A stretch of DNA of 64,000 nt from Scleromatobacter sp039920745 (GTDB taxonomy: Bacteria > Pseudomonadota > Gammaproteobacteria > Burkholderiales > Burkholderiaceae_C), in NCBI GenBank assembly GCA_039920745.1, contig JBDSDD010000019.1:57299-121298 (forward strand). The letters are read 5' to 3'. Numbering within the stretch: the first letter of the stretch is position 1; each line of letters opens with the position of its first letter. Of this stretch, positions 8,021 to 15,395 are shown in pieces. Both the position numbers and the translations under genes were made by a program. The notes below the pieces were generated by a model. That model was given only the letters and a program-made list of their open reading frames with translations, searched no databases and was not told the origin of the DNA.

Positions 8021-10129
8021 ATGCTCGCTCGCCTTTCGTCTTGTCTGCCCCATTGCCGCGTACACGGCCTCGCGCTTGTCGCGTTGGCCGTGCTCGCCGC
8101 GTGTTCGAAGCAGTCGACGCCGCCGCCAGTCGCGCCGATCGCGGCGGCCACCGATCCAGCCGCCTCCGACGCGATGGCGCCGGTGCCCGCCCCGATGGCC
8201 GTGGCGCCGCAAGCGCTCGCGCCCGTCGCCGCGCGCCACCCGTCATACGCCGTGGCGCCGTCGATCGTCGATGCGCCCCTCGATGGCAACGTCCCGAACC
8301 AGCCGGCCTATGCGAATGCGCCGAATCCGCCGTCGTACGCGAACGAGTCCACCTACGCCAACGCGCCGTCGTACGCGGACGACCCGGGCTACGCCAATGA
8401 CGACCAGCAGCAGGTCGTCAGCGTCTACGTCGACCCGCCGCTGGAGCAGCCGGCGCCGGTGGCGGTGGACTGGGCGCCGCCGCCGATGCTGGTGGAGGAG
8501 ATCTCGCCGCAGCCGTACCCCGATGGGGTGTGGACGGGCGGCTACTGGGGCTGGCAGGGCCGCTGGGTGTGGTGCGCGGGCCGCTGGGCGCGGCCGCCAC
8601 GGCCGGACTACCGCTGGCAGGAGCCCTACTACGAGCACCGCGCGGACAAGGTCGTCTACGTGCCGGCGTACTGGTCGCCGCCGCAGCATCACTTCATCGC
8701 GCCGGCGGTGGGCATCGTGATCGTGGCGGCGGTGATCGCCGTCGGCGTGCACGCGGGCCATCACGCCGACGGGCCGCAGGGTGTGTTCATCCCGCCGCCG
8801 CCGGGCTCGCGTCCGGGCATCATCGTGCCGGCGCCGGTTGGCACGCCGCCGCGCGTGGTCATCGGCGCGCCGCCGGTGATCAACGTGGGCATGCGCGTGA
8901 ACGGCAACGTGGAGAACAACAGCCACAACGTCACGAACAACATCACCAACATTACCAACGTGCGCAACGTGACGATCATCGCGCCGCCGACGGCCACTGC
9001 CAACGGCCGTGGCTTCCAGCAGGCCGTCGCGGCCGATCCGCACCGCCCGCAGGCGATGGCGCCCGGCGCCCGCCCGACGGCCCCGCCGCCGCAAGTGACG
9101 ACGCCGGTCGCGACCTGGCAGCCTGGCCATCCGGCGCCGACGCTTCCCGCCGCGCAACCGGTGCAAGGCATGGCGTCGCGCGGTGAACGGCCGGGACGTT
9201 CGGACACGCCGGCGCTCAAAGACCCGCGGGCGCAACAACAGGCGCTCCAGGTCCAGCAAGCTCAACAGAAATCGCAGCAGGAGCAGGTCCAGAAGGCCCA
9301 GCAGGACGAGTCGCGGGCGCAGCAACAGAAGACCCACCAGGAGCAGGCGCAGCACGCGCAGCAAGAGCAGGCCCAGCGCGCACAGCAGCAGGCCGCGCAG
9401 CACGACCAGGCGCGCGCCCAGCAGCAGGCGCAGCAACAGAAGGCGCAGCAGGAGCAGGCTCAGCACGTGCAGCAGGAGCAGGCCCAGCACGCACAGCAGC
9501 AGGCCGCGCAGCAGAGGGCCCAGCAAGACCAGGCGCGCGTCCAGCAGCAGGCGCAGCAACAGAAGGCGCAGCAGGACCAGGCCCAGCAGCAGGCCGCGCA
9601 GCAGAAGGCCCAGCAAGACCGGGCGCGCGTCCAGCAGCAGGCGCAGCAACAGAAGGCGCAGCAGGAGCAGGCCCAGCAGCAGGCCGTGCAGCAGAAGGCC
9701 CAGCAAGACCAAGCGCGCGTCCAGCAGCAGGCGCAGCAACAGAAAGCGCAGCAGGAGCAGGCCCAGCACGCGCAGCAGGACGAGGCGCGACGCGGCCAGC
9801 AGCGCGCCCAGCAGGAGCAGGCCCAGAAGGCACAGCAGGAACTGGCCCAACACGTGCAGCAGCAGCAGGCCCAGCAACAGCGGGCGCAGCAAGATCAGCA
9901 GCGGGCCCAGGAGGAGCAGGCCCAGCGCGCGCAGCAACAGCAACTGCACGCCCAGCAGGAGCAGCACGCCCAGCAGGAGCAGGCGGCGAAGGCCAACGAG
10001 GCAAAAGCGCAGGCCGACAAGGTCAAGGCCAAGGCGGACGCGGACAAGGCCAAGGCGGACGCGGACAAGGCCAAGTCCGACCCGCATCGCCCGCCGGAGC
10101 GCAAGCCCGACGACAACGACCGCAAGTAG
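8021..10129 (+). CDS. large lipoprotein with WxxGxW-type region and Gln/Ala-rich coiled-coil repeats
   Basis: This is a 702-residue protein. Residues 1-28 are a lipoprotein signal ending in LAAC. A Pro/Ala-rich part with YANAP-like repeats follows, then a Trp/Tyr-rich region (GVWTGGYWGWQGRWVWCAGRW) of the kind found in WxxGxW-repeat surface proteins, then a short hydrophobic stretch (IVIVAAVIAVGV). An Asn-rich patch (NNSHNVTNNITNITNVRN) comes next. From about residue 404 to the end there are about 300 residues of KAQQEQAQ-type repeats, finishing in KADADKAK units. The tail should be a long charged/polar coiled coil projecting from the outer membrane or spanning the periplasm. The ATG at 8021 follows CAGGAA. 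The function is unknown; an envelope or adhesin-like structural role is a guess. Confidence 0.8.
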   Translation: MLARLSSCLPHCRVHGLALVALAVLAACSKQSTPPPVAPIAAATDPAASDAMAPVPAPMAVAPQALAPVAARHPSYAVAPSIVDAPLDGNVPNQPAYANAPNPPSYANESTYANAPSYADDPGYANDDQQQVVSVYVDPPLEQPAPVAVDWAPPPMLVEEISPQPYPDGVWTGGYWGWQGRWVWCAGRWARPPRPDYRWQEPYYEHRADKVVYVPAYWSPPQHHFIAPAVGIVIVAAVIAVGVHAGHHADGPQGVFIPPPPGSRPGIIVPAPVGTPPRVVIGAPPVINVGMRVNGNVENNSHNVTNNITNITNVRNVTIIAPPTATANGRGFQQAVAADPHRPQAMAPGARPTAPPPQVTTPVATWQPGHPAPTLPAAQPVQGMASRGERPGRSDTPALKDPRAQQQALQVQQAQQKSQQEQVQKAQQDESRAQQQKTHQEQAQHAQQEQAQRAQQQAAQHDQARAQQQAQQQKAQQEQAQHVQQEQAQHAQQQAAQQRAQQDQARVQQQAQQQKAQQDQAQQQAAQQKAQQDRARVQQQAQQQKAQQEQAQQQAVQQKAQQDQARVQQQAQQQKAQQEQAQHAQQDEARRGQQRAQQEQAQKAQQELAQHVQQQQAQQQRAQQDQQRAQEEQAQRAQQQQLHAQQEQHAQQEQAAKANEAKAQADKVKAKADADKAKADADKAKSDPHRPPERKPDDNDRK
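9441..9800. repeat. 90-bp in-frame tandem repeats in the lipoprotein gene
   Basis: Near-identical 90-bp units (30 residues each) recur, with the GCGCGCGTCCAGCAGCAG segment at 9534, 9624 and 9714. More degenerate copies extend on both sides (about 9230-9990). The unit encodes a pattern like QARVQQQAQQQKAQQ. Because the period is a multiple of three, unit gain or loss would change protein length without a frameshift. Confidence 0.8.
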
Positions 10130-10149
10130 CGCAGCCCCGCGGCTTCAGC

Positions 10150-11367
10150 TCAGGCGAGCGTCCGCGCCGCTTGGGCCAGCGCGTGCAGCAGCCGGTCGAC
10201 ATCACCGGGGGCGTGCGCCGCCGACAGCGCGATGCGCAGTCGCGCGGTGCCTTCCGGCACGGTCGGCGGGCGGATCGCGGGCACCCAGATGCCGGCCTGG
10301 GCCAGCGCGTGCATCACGCGCAGCGCGTCCTCGTTCGAGCCGATCACCAGCGCCTGGATCGCGGTGTGCGAGGGCAGCAGCGTCCAGCCGGTGCCGGCCA
10401 CGGCCGCGGGCAGGCCGGCGCGCAAGGCGGCGATGTTGCGGTGCAGCCGCTCGAGGCGCGCGGGCTCGTCGCGGATCACGCGCAGCGCCGCACGCACGCT
10501 CTCGGCCAGCAGCGCGGGGGCGGCGGTGGCGAAGGTGTAGCTGCGCGTCTTCTGCAGCAGCCATTCGACGAGCGCGTCGTCGCCGGCCACGAAGGCGCCG
10601 GACACGCCCGCGGCCTTGCCGAGCGTGGCCATGTACAGCACGCGGCGGCTCGCGTGCGCGCAGGTGCGCCCGACGGCCGCCAGCGAGCCCCGGCCCTGTG
10701 GCCCGCAGACGCCGAAGCCGTGCGCGTCGTCCAGCAGCAGCAGCGCGTCGTGGCGCTCGCACAGCGCCATCAACGCGGGGATGTCGGCCACGTCGCCGTC
10801 CATGCTGAACACGGCGTCGCTGATCACCAGCTTGCGGCGCGCCGGGCTGGCCTGCAGCAGCGCGTCCAGTTGCGCGAGATCCGCATGCGCGAAGCGCTGG
10901 ATGGCGGCCTTGGACAAGCGCGCGCCGTCGATCAGGCAGGCGTGGTTCAGCGCGTCGGAGAACAGCGCGTCGCCGGGGCCTACCAGCGCGGGCACGATGC
11001 TGGCGTTGGTGGCGTAGCCAGCGTAGAAGTACAGCGCGCGCTGCAGGCCGACGAACTCGGCGAGTTCGAGCTCGAGCGCCGCGTTGGCCTCGCTGTGGCC
11101 GCTGACCATCGGCGACGCGCCGCTGCCCACGCCATAGCGGCGGATGCCGTCGATCGCGGCCGTCTTCAGTGCGTCGAGTTGCGACAGCCCGAGATAGTCG
11201 TTGCTGCAGAACGCCAGCAGTCGCTGGCCGTCCACCCACATCGACGCGCCGTCGGCGGGGCGGGTCTGGCGGCGGCGCCGCGTCAGGTGCGCAGCCGCCA
11301 GGGCGGCGAGGCGTTCGGGGATCTCGTCGAGCCAGGACGGCCCGCGGTCGGTGGAGTCAGCGGTCAT
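10150..11367 (-). CDS. bioF: 8-amino-7-oxononanoate synthase
   Basis: This 405-residue PLP enzyme condenses pimeloyl-ACP/CoA with L-alanine, the first step of biotin ring assembly, in the cytoplasm. It carries the family segments CSNDYLGLS, the PLP aspartate region LLLDDAHGFGVCG, and the PLP-binding lysine in MATLGKAAGVSG. The start at 11367 (MTADSTDRG) was chosen; the open frame extends 63 codons further, but that part overlaps bioD. It follows bioD by 13 bp and is the last gene of the panD-bioA-bioD-bioF run. Confidence 0.94.
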   Translation of the reverse strand: MTADSTDRGPSWLDEIPERLAALAAAHLTRRRRQTRPADGASMWVDGQRLLAFCSNDYLGLSQLDALKTAAIDGIRRYGVGSGASPMVSGHSEANAALELELAEFVGLQRALYFYAGYATNASIVPALVGPGDALFSDALNHACLIDGARLSKAAIQRFAHADLAQLDALLQASPARRKLVISDAVFSMDGDVADIPALMALCERHDALLLLDDAHGFGVCGPQGRGSLAAVGRTCAHASRRVLYMATLGKAAGVSGAFVAGDDALVEWLLQKTRSYTFATAAPALLAESVRAALRVIRDEPARLERLHRNIAALRAGLPAAVAGTGWTLLPSHTAIQALVIGSNEDALRVMHALAQAGIWVPAIRPPTVPEGTARLRIALSAAHAPGDVDRLLHALAQAARTLA

Positions 11368-11380
11368 TGGCGGCAGGGTC

Positions 11381-12049
11381 TCACGCGGGCAGCGTGAAGC
11401 GATCCGCGTCGGCGCGCGCATCGGGGCAGGGCGAGAACGGCAGGTCGGCCCACAACGGCGCGCCCAGGTGGCTGCCCAGGTAAGCCAGGTTCTCGTCGGG
11501 GCACAGGAAGTCAGGGTCGATGCGGTTGGCGATCCAGCCGGCCAGCACGAGGCCACGCGCCCGGATCGCCTCGACGGTCAGCAGCGCGTGGTTCAGGCAG
11601 CCGAGGCGCATGCCGACCACCAGCACCAGCGGCAACTGCAAGGCGATGGCGAGGTCGGCGCCCGTCTGCGTCTGCGACAGCGGGACCAGGAAGCCACCGG
11701 CGCCTTCGACCACCAGCGCATCCGTGCGCGAGCGCAGCTCGGCGACCGCGCCGAGCACCGTGTCGAACGAGATCGGCGTGCCAGCGCGCGCGGCCGCGAT
11801 GTGCGGCGACAGCGGCTCCGGCAGCAGGATCGGGTTGTCCAGCGCCGGTGGCACGCGGACGGTGGATGCGGCGCGGTGGGCGATCGAGTCCTCGTTCGAG
11901 AACCCGTCGGCGGTGTGCACGCCGCCGGCCGCGATCGGCTTCATACCGCACACGCGCGCGTGTCGCCGCGCGAGCGCGTGCAGCAGCGCGCAGGTCGCGT
12001 GGGTCTTGCCGATGCCCGTGTCGGTGCCGACGACGAAATAGGCTGTCAT
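11381..12049 (-). CDS. bioD: dethiobiotin synthetase
   Basis: This 222-residue ATP-dependent carboxylase closes the ureido ring of dethiobiotin from 7,8-diaminopelargonate and CO2. The P-loop GTDTGIGKT is at residues 8-16, and the second conserved motif is VEGAGGFLVPL. Length is typical. It lies between bioA and bioF, with a 58-bp gap on the bioA side that contains a palindromic repeat element. Confidence 0.95.
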   Translation of the reverse strand: MTAYFVVGTDTGIGKTHATCALLHALARRHARVCGMKPIAAGGVHTADGFSNEDSIAHRAASTVRVPPALDNPILLPEPLSPHIAAARAGTPISFDTVLGAVAELRSRTDALVVEGAGGFLVPLSQTQTGADLAIALQLPLVLVVGMRLGCLNHALLTVEAIRARGLVLAGWIANRIDPDFLCPDENLAYLGSHLGAPLWADLPFSPCPDARADADRFTLPA

Positions 12050-12112
12050 CGGGAGTCTGCGTCCTTCGGACTGCGATGCGAGCGCCTTCGGAGCGGCCGT
12101 GCGTCGCTCATG
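12050..12112 (-). repeat. palindromic element between bioA and bioD (copy 2)
   Basis: Right after the bioA stop, the sequence GAGCGCCTTCGGAGCGG plus a flanking CGCTCA resembles the element after panD. A second small stem, GTCC-TTC-GGAC, lies next to it. It can fold as GAGCG/CGCTC and may stabilise or attenuate the message between cistrons. Confidence 0.45.
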
Positions 12113-13511
12113 GCAGCGCGCGCTCTTCGTCGCCGAACAGAGACGCGCCGGCGTCGCCTTGGGCCAGCGTCGTCTCCAGTGCGGCCAGCGCGCCGTCGGC
12201 GAGGTGGCGGGCGGTGTCCTGTTCGAGCACGTAGGGCGGCATCGCGTAGAGCGTGCTGCCGATCGGGCGCAGCAGCAGGCCGTTGGCGAGCGCGTGGCGG
12301 GCGTAGCGGCGCGCGAAGTCGGCGGGGGTGCCGACGATGTCCCAGGCCCAGATCATGCCGATCCGGCGCGCGTTGCGCACCCGCTCGTGCGCGTGAAGGG
12401 GCGCCAAGAAGGCGTCGATCATCGCGCCGCGTTCGACGTTGACTGTCAGCACGTTCTCGCGCTCGAAGATATCCAGCGTGGCCAGCGCCGCGCGGCAGGC
12501 GAGCGGGTTGCCGGTGTATGAGTGCGAGTGCAGGAAGCCGCGTGCGGCGTCGTCGTCGTAGAAGCCGTCGTACACGGCGTCCGTCGTCAGCACCGCGGCC
12601 AGCGCCAGCGTGCCGCCGGTCAGGCCCTTGGACAGGCAGATGAAGTCGGGGCGGATGCCGGCCTGCTGGTGCGCGAACAGCGTGCCGGTGCGCCCGAACC
12701 CCACCGCGATCTCGTCGACCACCAGGTGCACGCCGTAGCGGTCGCACAGGGCGCGTGCCTCGCGCAGGTAGGCCGGGTCGTGCATCGCCATGCCGGTGGC
12801 GCACTGCACCAGCGGCTCGACGATGAAGGCAGCGGTCTGCTCATGGTGCTCCGCGAGCCACGCTTCCAGCGCGCGCGCCGCGCGCAGAGCGACGTCGACG
12901 GCGGTCTCGTCGCCCTCGGCGCCGCGGGCATCGGGCGACACGACGGTGGCCGACAACCGCACCAGCGGCGCATAGGCCTCGCGGAAGATCGCGATGTCGG
13001 TGACGCCGAGCGCGCCCGCGGTCTCGCCGTGATAGCCGCCCTGCAGAGCGACGAAGCGGTTCTTCGCCGGCCGGCCGGCGTTGCGCCAGTGGTGTGCGCT
13101 CATCTTCAGCGCGATCTCGGTGGCCGATGCGCCGTCGCTGGCGTAGAACGCGTGGCCCAGGCCGGTGAGGGCGGCCAGGCGTTCGGAGAGCTCCACGACG
13201 GGCGCGTGCGTCATCCCGGCCAGCATCACGTGGTCGAGGCGCGACAACTGGTCGACCAGCGCCGAGCGGATCGCCGGATGGCCGTGGCCGAACAGGTTGG
13301 TCCACCACGAGCTCACGCCGTCCAGGTAACGCTTGCCCTCGACGTCCACCAGCCACGGCCCCTCGGCCGACGCGATCGCGATCAGCGGCGTCGAATCGGC
13401 CTGCGGGCCGTCCGGTGCGCCGTGCGCCTTCATCTGCGTGCAGGGGTGCCACACGGCGCGCAGGCTGCGCGCGCGCCAGGCCGCGTTCGAGCCGGTGAGG
13501 GTGGAAATCAC
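12108..13511 (-). CDS. bioA: adenosylmethionine-8-amino-7-oxononanoate aminotransferase
   Basis: This 467-residue class III PLP aminotransferase converts 8-amino-7-oxononanoate to 7,8-diaminopelargonate using S-adenosylmethionine as amino donor. Hallmarks are HPCTQMK at the N-terminus, GVSSWWTNLFGH, QGGYHGETAG and the PLP lysine in CLSKGLTGG. The start is the GTG complementary to 13509-13511, preceded by GGAGGA at good spacing. The longer open frame upstream runs over panD and is rejected. It is the second gene of the operon. Confidence 0.93.
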   Translation of the reverse strand: MISTLTGSNAAWRARSLRAVWHPCTQMKAHGAPDGPQADSTPLIAIASAEGPWLVDVEGKRYLDGVSSWWTNLFGHGHPAIRSALVDQLSRLDHVMLAGMTHAPVVELSERLAALTGLGHAFYASDGASATEIALKMSAHHWRNAGRPAKNRFVALQGGYHGETAGALGVTDIAIFREAYAPLVRLSATVVSPDARGAEGDETAVDVALRAARALEAWLAEHHEQTAAFIVEPLVQCATGMAMHDPAYLREARALCDRYGVHLVVDEIAVGFGRTGTLFAHQQAGIRPDFICLSKGLTGGTLALAAVLTTDAVYDGFYDDDAARGFLHSHSYTGNPLACRAALATLDIFERENVLTVNVERGAMIDAFLAPLHAHERVRNARRIGMIWAWDIVGTPADFARRYARHALANGLLLRPIGSTLYAMPPYVLEQDTARHLADGALAALETTLAQGDAGASLFGDEERALP

Positions 13512-13534
13512 GGGAATCCTCCGCCCTGGCGGGC

Positions 13535-13578
13535 TGCGGGGCGAGCGCCCTTCGGAGCGGGCAGGCGTGCGCTCATTG
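13535..13578 (-). repeat. palindromic element between panD and bioA (copy 1)
   Basis: Immediately downstream of the panD stop lies GCGAGCGCCCTTCGGAGCGG followed by GCGCTCA. The arms GAGCGC/GCGCTC can pair. It matches the element downstream of bioA at most positions and sits in the same place relative to a stop codon. Confidence 0.45.
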
Positions 13579-13971
13579 CCCGGCGGCGACGGTTTCTTCG
13601 GTGTGGCCGACGAACGGCGGACGCGCCTTGATACGGTTCTTGTCGTCGACGAAGACGAGCTTGGGCTGGGCGTCGTCGAGCTTGTCCTCGTGGACCATCG
13701 CGAACGCGGCAATGATCACCAGGTCGCCGACGGCCGCGCGGCGCGCGGCCGAGCCGTTGAGCGAGATGATGCCGCTGCCGCGCGGGGCGCGCAGCGCGTA
13801 GGTGATCAGCCGTTCGCCGTTGTCCACGTCCCAGATGTGCACCTGTTCGTTCTCGCGCAGGTTGGCGGCGTCCAGCAGGTCTTCGTCGATCGCGCACGAG
13901 CCCTCGTAGTGGAGCTCGCAGTGCGTGACGCGGGCGCGGTGGATCTTGGATTTGAGCAGGGTGCGGAACAT
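13573..13971 (-). CDS. panD: aspartate 1-decarboxylase precursor
   Basis: This 132-residue pyruvoyl enzyme makes beta-alanine for pantothenate and CoA synthesis. The self-cleavage site is Gly24-Ser25 (YEGSCAID), which gives the pyruvoyl group. The N-terminal Lys/Arg-rich start MFRTLLKSKIHRA, catalytic Tyr and conserved NGSAAR segment are present. Length is normal. It is the first gene of the panD-bioA-bioD-bioF run and is divergent from flhB. Its 5' leader contains a small G/C hairpin near 14055-14070 of unknown role. Confidence 0.95.
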   Translation of the reverse strand: MFRTLLKSKIHRARVTHCELHYEGSCAIDEDLLDAANLRENEQVHIWDVDNGERLITYALRAPRGSGIISLNGSAARRAAVGDLVIIAAFAMVHEDKLDDAQPKLVFVDDKNRIKARPPFVGHTEETVAAGQ

Positions 13972-14126
13972 CGTGTTGCGGTGCCGTGGAAAAGCGGTCG
14001 CCCGTCGGGGGAAAAGCGGGGATTTTGCCCGGCTTCTCTGGCTGGACGGATTCGACCCCCTGCGGCAGGGGCTTTGCGCGCAGTGCCGCCGCCTCGAAGC
14101 AAGCGGCTTTTAGGCCTCTTTTCCCG

Positions 14127-14154
14127 CTCAAGTTATCGGGGTGTCCCGGCAACA
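14127..14154 (+). promoter_or_regulatory. candidate flagellar promoter of flhB
   Basis: CTCAAGTTATCGGG at 14127-14140 matches the sequence upstream of flgG (CTCAAGTTTTCGAG) at 12 of 14 positions. TCAAGTTA resembles the sigma-28 -35 element, but the -10 region (GGCAACAT at N12) is a poor match. It lies 48 bp before the flhB start. Confidence 0.35.
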
Positions 14155-14201
14155 TGTCGACACACGAACCCCTGCCCTCATTGCGCTTCACTTAACCCGA
14201 C

Positions 14202-15386
14202 ATGGCCGGCCAAGACTCCTCAGACCGCAACCTCCCCGCCTCAGCGAAGAAGATTCGCAAGGCCAGGCAGGAAGGCAATGTCCCGCGCTCGCGGGACCTG
14301 GGGCATTTCGTCGCGATGGGCCTGGCCGCGGCACTGCTGTTCACGGCGATGCCGCAGCTGACGAGCTATGCGCGCCACCTGCTGGCCGACGGCCTGACGT
14401 TCGACCACAGCACGATTGCCACCCCACAGATCGCCGGCGAGCACGCCGTCGGGCTGTTCACGCGCGGCCTGATGGTGGTGCTGATCGTCGGCGGGCTGTT
14501 CATGACGGCCGGCGTCGGCGCCAACATCGCGTTCGGCGGCTGGAACCTGTCGCTCAAGGCCGTGTCGCCGAACTTCGGCCGCATGAACCCGATCGCGGGC
14601 ATCGCCCGGATGTTCGGCTTCCACCAACTGGTGACGGTGCTCAAGGCGTCCCTGCTGGCGATCGCCGTCGGCTTTGCCGGCACGGTCTACCTGAAGAACC
14701 ACTTCGCCGACCTCGGCGGCGTGCTCACGGCCGACCTGCCCCAGGGCCTGGCCACGGTCGGGCGCACGCTCGGTGCGGGGTTCCTCTCGATGCTGCTGGT
14801 GCTCGCCGCCTGGGCCGGGTTCGACGTCTTCTGGCAGAAGAAGACGTACCTGGACAAGCTGAAGATGAGTCGCGAGGAACAGAAGCAGGAGCACAAGGAA
14901 TCCGAGGGCAACGTCGAGGTCAAGGCCAAGATGAAGCAGAAGATGCGCGAGATGGCCAAGCGCCGGATGATGAAGGCCGTGCCGGCCGCGGACATCGTCG
15001 TGATGAACCCGACCCACTACGCCGTCGCGCTCAAGTACGACCAGAACGCGATGGGTGCACCGCGCGTCGTCGCCAAGGGCACCGACCGCCTCGCGATGCG
15101 CATTCGCGACCTCGCGCGCGACGCCGGCGTGCCCGTGCTCGAGGCGCCTCCGCTCGCTCGTGCCCTGTACACCCACGTCGAGATCGACGGCGAAGTGCCG
15201 GCGATGCTGTTCGCCGCCGTGGCGCAGGTGCTCGCCTGGGTCTACCAGCTGCGCGTCGCGCCCAACCTCAACGTGCGCGCGCCCGACGTGTCGGTGCCGC
15301 CCGAACTCGATCCGCTCACGGGCGGCCCCAAGCCGAAGCGCCGCCGTCCCGGCCCGCGCGCGGCCGCCCAGCCCGACCTCTCGTAA
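14202..15386 (+). CDS. flhB: flagellar export switch protein FlhB
   Basis: This 394-residue inner-membrane component of the flagellar type III export gate switches substrate class from rod/hook to filament. There are four hydrophobic segments in the first ~215 residues, then a charged linker (KQEHKESEGNVEVKAK) and the cytoplasmic domain. The autocleavage site NPTH is at N269-H272, so the switch should work normally. The C-terminal tail is Pro/Arg-rich. It is the first gene of flhB-flhA-flhF-flhG-like-fliA, with flhA 9 bp downstream. Confidence 0.95.
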   Translation: MAGQDSSDRNLPASAKKIRKARQEGNVPRSRDLGHFVAMGLAAALLFTAMPQLTSYARHLLADGLTFDHSTIATPQIAGEHAVGLFTRGLMVVLIVGGLFMTAGVGANIAFGGWNLSLKAVSPNFGRMNPIAGIARMFGFHQLVTVLKASLLAIAVGFAGTVYLKNHFADLGGVLTADLPQGLATVGRTLGAGFLSMLLVLAAWAGFDVFWQKKTYLDKLKMSREEQKQEHKESEGNVEVKAKMKQKMREMAKRRMMKAVPAADIVVMNPTHYAVALKYDQNAMGAPRVVAKGTDRLAMRIRDLARDAGVPVLEAPPLARALYTHVEIDGEVPAMLFAAVAQVLAWVYQLRVAPNLNVRAPDVSVPPELDPLTGGPKPKRRRPGPRAAAQPDLS

Positions 15387-15395
15387 AGCCAGTTC

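Noticed and set aside
9231..9990. Regular repeats that might be taken for a CRISPR array
   Set aside because: There are no unique spacers; the repeats are contiguous, in frame and part of a coding sequence.
8243..10087. A 614-codon antisense frame over the repeat lipoprotein, Leu/Arg-rich
   Set aside because: It is the mirror of the CAG-rich repeats (Gln read backwards as Leu). The sense strand has a lipoprotein signal and a ribosome site.
9183..10808. A 541-codon plus-strand frame, Arg/Ser-rich
   Set aside because: It is a frame-shifted reading of the same repeats that continues antisense into bioF; no plausible start or domain.
14136..14154. A full sigma-28 -10 element before flhB
   Set aside because: Only the -35-like CTCAAGTT part is convincing; GGCAACAT is a 4/8 match, so the promoter is listed with low confidence.
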